Origin: Candidatus Accumulibacter vicinus
GTDB taxonomy: Bacteria > Pseudomonadota > Gammaproteobacteria > Burkholderiales > Rhodocyclaceae
Assembly (NCBI GenBank): GCA_002425405.1
Contig: DIME01000124.1
Location: forward strand, 1 to 19,136
Length of the DNA stretch: 19,136 nucleotides
Reading direction: 5' to 3'
Made by a program: the position numbers and the translations under genes. The notes beneath the pieces were generated by a model. It had not been told where the DNA came from, did no database searches, and worked only from the letters and a program-made list of their open reading frames with translations. The stretch's first letter is position 1. The number at the start of each line of letters is the position of its first letter. Below are positions 17,003 to 19,136 of this stretch, piece by piece.

Positions 17003-18475
17003 TTACTCGAACCAGTGCGCACGCGCCGTGGTGATCAGTTGTTTGGCCCGTTGCGCATCAATCCCGGTCATCTCTGTCAGTTCGTCGACTGCCAGATCAG
17101 CAAGATCGTCGCGCGTCTTGATGTCATGACCAGCCAGTTTTCCGGCCAGTGACTTGTCCATCCCATCAAGGTTCAGCAGATCCTCGGCGACGTTACCGAT
17201 TTTTTCCTCGGCGTCAATGGCCTCAGTGAGCAAAACGTTACGCGCCCGCTCGCGCAACTCCTGCACCGTGACCTCGTCGAAGGACTCGATCTCGAGCATC
17301 TCGTGCAGCGGCACATAGGCCACTTCCTCGAGAGTCGAGAAGCCTTCGTCGATGAGGATGTTCGCCACATCCTCGTCAACATCGAGTTTCTCCATGAACA
17401 GTACGCGGATCGCCGCCGCTTCGGCCTCAACCAGGGTCTTCGATTCTTCCTCGGTCATCAGGTTGATCGTCCAGCCGGTCATTTCCGACGCCAGGCGAAC
17501 ATTCTGGCCGCCACGGCCAATGGCGATCGCCAGATTCTGCTCGTCGACGACCACATCCATGCTGTGCTTGTCTTCATCGACGATGATCGAGCTGACTTCG
17601 GCCGGCGCCAGCGCGCCAACCACAAACTGTGCAGGATCAGCCGACCAGAGCACGATGTCAACCCGTTCACCCGCCAGTTCATTGGTCACCGCCGTAACCC
17701 GTGAGCCGCGCATGCCGACGCAGGTACCGATCGGATCGATCCGCTGGTCGTTGGACTTGACGGCAATCTTGGCGCGCATGCCGGGGTCACGGGCAGCCGC
17801 CTTGATCTCCAGCAGGCCATCATCGACTTCCGGAACTTCCAGCGCGAAGAGCTGAATGATGAACTCCGGAGCGGTACGCGACAGGATCAGTTGCGGGCCG
17901 CGGGCAGAACGGTCGATGCGCAGCAGATACGCCTTGACACGATCACCCATGCGCAGGTTCTCACGCGGAATCATCTGGTCACGTGGCAGCAGCGCCTCCA
18001 TCTTGCCGGTCTCGACAATCGCATTGCCGCGTTCCATGCGCTTGATCGTCCCGGTCACCAGATGCTCCTTGCGCGCCAGGAATTCACTCAGCACCTGTTC
18101 GCGCTCGGCGTCACGAATCTTCTGCAGAATCACCTGCTTGGCCGCCTGCGCGCCGATGCGACCAAAGTCGATGGGTTCGAGAGACTCCTCCAGATAGTCA
18201 CCGATCTCAACCTCGGGGTCCTGCTTCTGGGCTTCCGACAGCGGTACCTGCTGTTCCTCGTCGAGAAAGTTTTCGTCGGCAACGACTTCCCAGCGCCGGA
18301 AAGTCTCGAAATCACCGGTTTCGCGATCCACCGCGACACGCACATTGGCGTCGTCATGGATGCGCTTCTTGGTAGCCGAGGCCAGTGCCAACTCCAGTGC
18401 GCCGAAGACGATGTCTCTGGTCACGTTCTTTTCACGTGCCAGGACATCTACCAGCAGCAAGATTTCGCGGCTCAT
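17003..18475 (-). CDS. nusA: transcription termination/antitermination factor NusA
   Basis: NusA binds RNA polymerase and modulates pausing, intrinsic and Rho-dependent termination, and antitermination. The 490-residue protein has the N-terminal RNAP-binding domain (about 1-130), an S1 domain (about 135-200, GTIKRMERGNAIVETG), two KH domains (GTCVGMRGSRV and IAIGRGGQNVRLAS) and two C-terminal acidic helix-hairpin repeats (about 365-490), as in proteobacteria such as E. coli. A strong AGGAGG overlaps the rimP stop (TAGGAGG) and lies 10 bases before the ATG, so the 14-bp gap is a tight junction. As product of this operon it may influence the terminator-like leader before rimP. Confidence 0.97.
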   Translation of the reverse strand: MSREILLLVDVLAREKNVTRDIVFGALELALASATKKRIHDDANVRVAVDRETGDFETFRRWEVVADENFLDEEQQVPLSEAQKQDPEVEIGDYLEESLEPIDFGRIGAQAAKQVILQKIRDAEREQVLSEFLARKEHLVTGTIKRMERGNAIVETGKMEALLPRDQMIPRENLRMGDRVKAYLLRIDRSARGPQLILSRTAPEFIIQLFALEVPEVDDGLLEIKAAARDPGMRAKIAVKSNDQRIDPIGTCVGMRGSRVTAVTNELAGERVDIVLWSADPAQFVVGALAPAEVSSIIVDEDKHSMDVVVDEQNLAIAIGRGGQNVRLASEMTGWTINLMTEEESKTLVEAEAAAIRVLFMEKLDVDEDVANILIDEGFSTLEEVAYVPLHEMLEIESFDEVTVQELRERARNVLLTEAIDAEEKIGNVAEDLLNLDGMDKSLAGKLAGHDIKTRDDLADLAVDELTEMTGIDAQRAKQLITTARAHWFE

Positions 18476-18489
18476 TTCCTCATTACCTC

Positions 18490-18957
18490 CTAAACCAGCT
18501 TCTCGCCCGATTTCATCGTGTCGAATTTGGGAACCACCCGTGCCTTGTCAAGATTGACCAGATCGAATTCCATCTCGCCCACATCGGTCTGCAGATGCAC
18601 CTTGCCGTCGCGCAAGCCAAGCAGGACACCGCTGAAATTTCGCCGACCGTTCAAGGGCAGGCGCAGCTTGAAACTGATCTCCGAACCCGCGAAACGTTCG
18701 AAGTCAGACGCTTTCTTCAATGGCCTGTCGACCCCAGGTGAAGAGACCTCAAGACGCTCATAGTCAACATTTTCAACGGTCAACACGCGAGAAAGCTGAT
18801 TGCTGACCAGCACACAGTCTTCGATATCCACGCCGCGCGGCTTTTCCGGTTTGTCGATGAAAACGCGCAGAACGCGGCCACGCGGGCTGCGTTCAACGTC
18901 CACCAGCTCATAACCAAGGCCAGTCACCGTGATTTCAAGTAGTTCGTGCACATCCAT
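18490..18957 (-). CDS. rimP: ribosome maturation factor RimP
   Basis: RimP assists maturation of the 30S subunit, helping S12 incorporation. The 155-residue product has the N-terminal alpha/beta domain with GYELVDVERSPRGRVLRVFID (the block at about 15-35), a VDIEDCVLVSNQLSRVL stretch (43-59) and the marker YERLEVSSPGVDRPLKK (66-82), then the Sm-like C-terminal domain (about 90-155). Length is typical. It is the first gene of the cluster. The ATG at 18957 has no visible Shine-Dalgarno: it is preceded by ATTTGCAGCC and the T-run of a hairpin. Translation initiation may therefore be weak or depend on RNA structure. Confidence 0.95.
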   Translation of the reverse strand: MDVHELLEITVTGLGYELVDVERSPRGRVLRVFIDKPEKPRGVDIEDCVLVSNQLSRVLTVENVDYERLEVSSPGVDRPLKKASDFERFAGSEISFKLRLPLNGRRNFSGVLLGLRDGKVHLQTDVGEMEFDLVNLDKARVVPKFDTMKSGEKLV

Positions 18958-18963
18958 GGCTGC

Positions 18964-18989
18964 AAATAAAAAATGGGCGAAAAGCCCAT
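18964..18989 (-). terminator. intrinsic terminator-like hairpin (attenuator) just before rimP
   Basis: Read on the minus strand, ATGGGC pairs with GCCCAT around the loop TTTTC and is followed directly by TTTTTTATTT, the standard layout of a Rho-independent terminator. It lies downstream of the proposed promoter and ends 6 bases before the rimP ATG. Transcripts would need to read through it to reach the operon. Confidence 0.7.
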
Positions 18990-19000
18990 CCCCGAAAATT

Positions 19001-19013
19001 GCCCCTCAGGGGC
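19001..19013 (-). other. leader stem-loop upstream of the rimP attenuator
   Basis: GCCCC-TGA-GGGGC (minus-strand reading) makes a 5-bp GC stem with a 3-base loop between the proposed promoter and the terminator hairpin. Its 5' arm could alternatively pair with the GGGC of the terminator's first arm, which would disrupt the terminator. This alternative pairing is inferred from the sequence only. Confidence 0.5.
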
Positions 19014-19030
19014 GAGCGGAAAACCGTTGG

Positions 19031-19059
19031 ATTATAACGAAAATATTGGCAGGGGTAAA
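19031..19059 (-). promoter_or_regulatory. sigma70 promoter of the rimP-nusA-infB operon
   Basis: On the minus strand the -35 element TTTACC (19054-19059) and a perfect -10 TATAAT (19031-19036) are 17 bases apart, the ideal spacing. The expected start is near 19024, giving a leader of about 67 bases that includes both hairpins. The AT-rich spacer (CAATATTTTCG) stands out from the GC-rich surroundings. Confidence 0.75.
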
Positions 19060-19115
19060 TCAGCCTGTGAGCGAGGTATAGTGGTCCCTGGAAATCAGCC
19101 AGTGGTTTAAGCTGT

Positions 19116-19136
19116 GCTCCATCATAGGAGCGAGAA
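19116..19136 (+). promoter_or_regulatory. possible ribosome binding site of a plus-strand gene starting past the window
   Basis: AGGAG at 19126-19130 followed by CGAGAA at the window edge would suit a start codon immediately outside. The same bases form an inverted repeat GCTCC-ATCATA-GGAGC (19116-19131). Without the following sequence this stays tentative. Confidence 0.25.

Overview
The window looks like a stretch of a GC-rich betaproteobacterial chromosome. The main evidence is the translation-factor cluster rimP-nusA-infB-rbfA-truB on the minus strand, with a long IF-2 and betaproteobacterial-looking NusA and RimP. The mix of a ferredoxin-dependent 2-oxoacid oxidoreductase, an NAD-linked formate dehydrogenase and an RTX protein suggests a facultative or microaerophilic member of Rhodocyclales, perhaps Accumulibacter-like. 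The genus is inference and could not be tested by a search.

Layout, left to right. (1) 1-1135, plus strand: the last codons of a 2-oxoacid:acceptor oxidoreductase alpha subunit, then the complete beta subunit (korB). (2) 1244-3243: a small secreted Gly/Asn/Thr-rich protein on the minus strand, a 488-bp gap holding only small repeats and hairpins, and a plus-strand exported major-royal-jelly-protein-like beta-propeller. (3) 3288-8661, minus strand: a tight formate dehydrogenase operon in the transcribed order fdsB (fused NuoE-NuoF diaphorase), fdsA (Mo/W catalytic subunit), fdhD (sulfur carrier for cofactor sulfuration). (4) 8780-11116, plus strand: a class A penicillin-binding protein, divergent from the operon. 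(5) 11240-12553, plus strand: an RTX protein with a DUF4214-like tail, probably a type I secretion substrate. (6) 12674-18957, minus strand: rimP-nusA-infB-rbfA-truB, read towards the left. A near-consensus sigma70 promoter lies upstream of rimP. Between that promoter and the rimP start codon sit a stem-loop and an intrinsic-terminator-like hairpin.

How the genes work together. KorAB generates or consumes reduced ferredoxin at the 2-oxoglutarate node. The FdsBA complex oxidises formate and reduces NAD+, and FdhD activates its metal cofactor. The minus-strand cluster covers 30S maturation (RimP, RbfA), transcription elongation and termination (NusA), initiation (IF-2) and tRNA pseudouridine-55 formation (TruB).

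No CRISPR array, tRNA, rRNA, transposase, phage gene or defence island was seen. I found no clearly new multi-gene system. The most interesting signals are the attenuator-like leader before rimP, the loss of iron-sulfur ligands in FdsA and of one CxxC cysteine in FdhD, and a 22-bp palindromic element present in identical form in two intergenic gaps.
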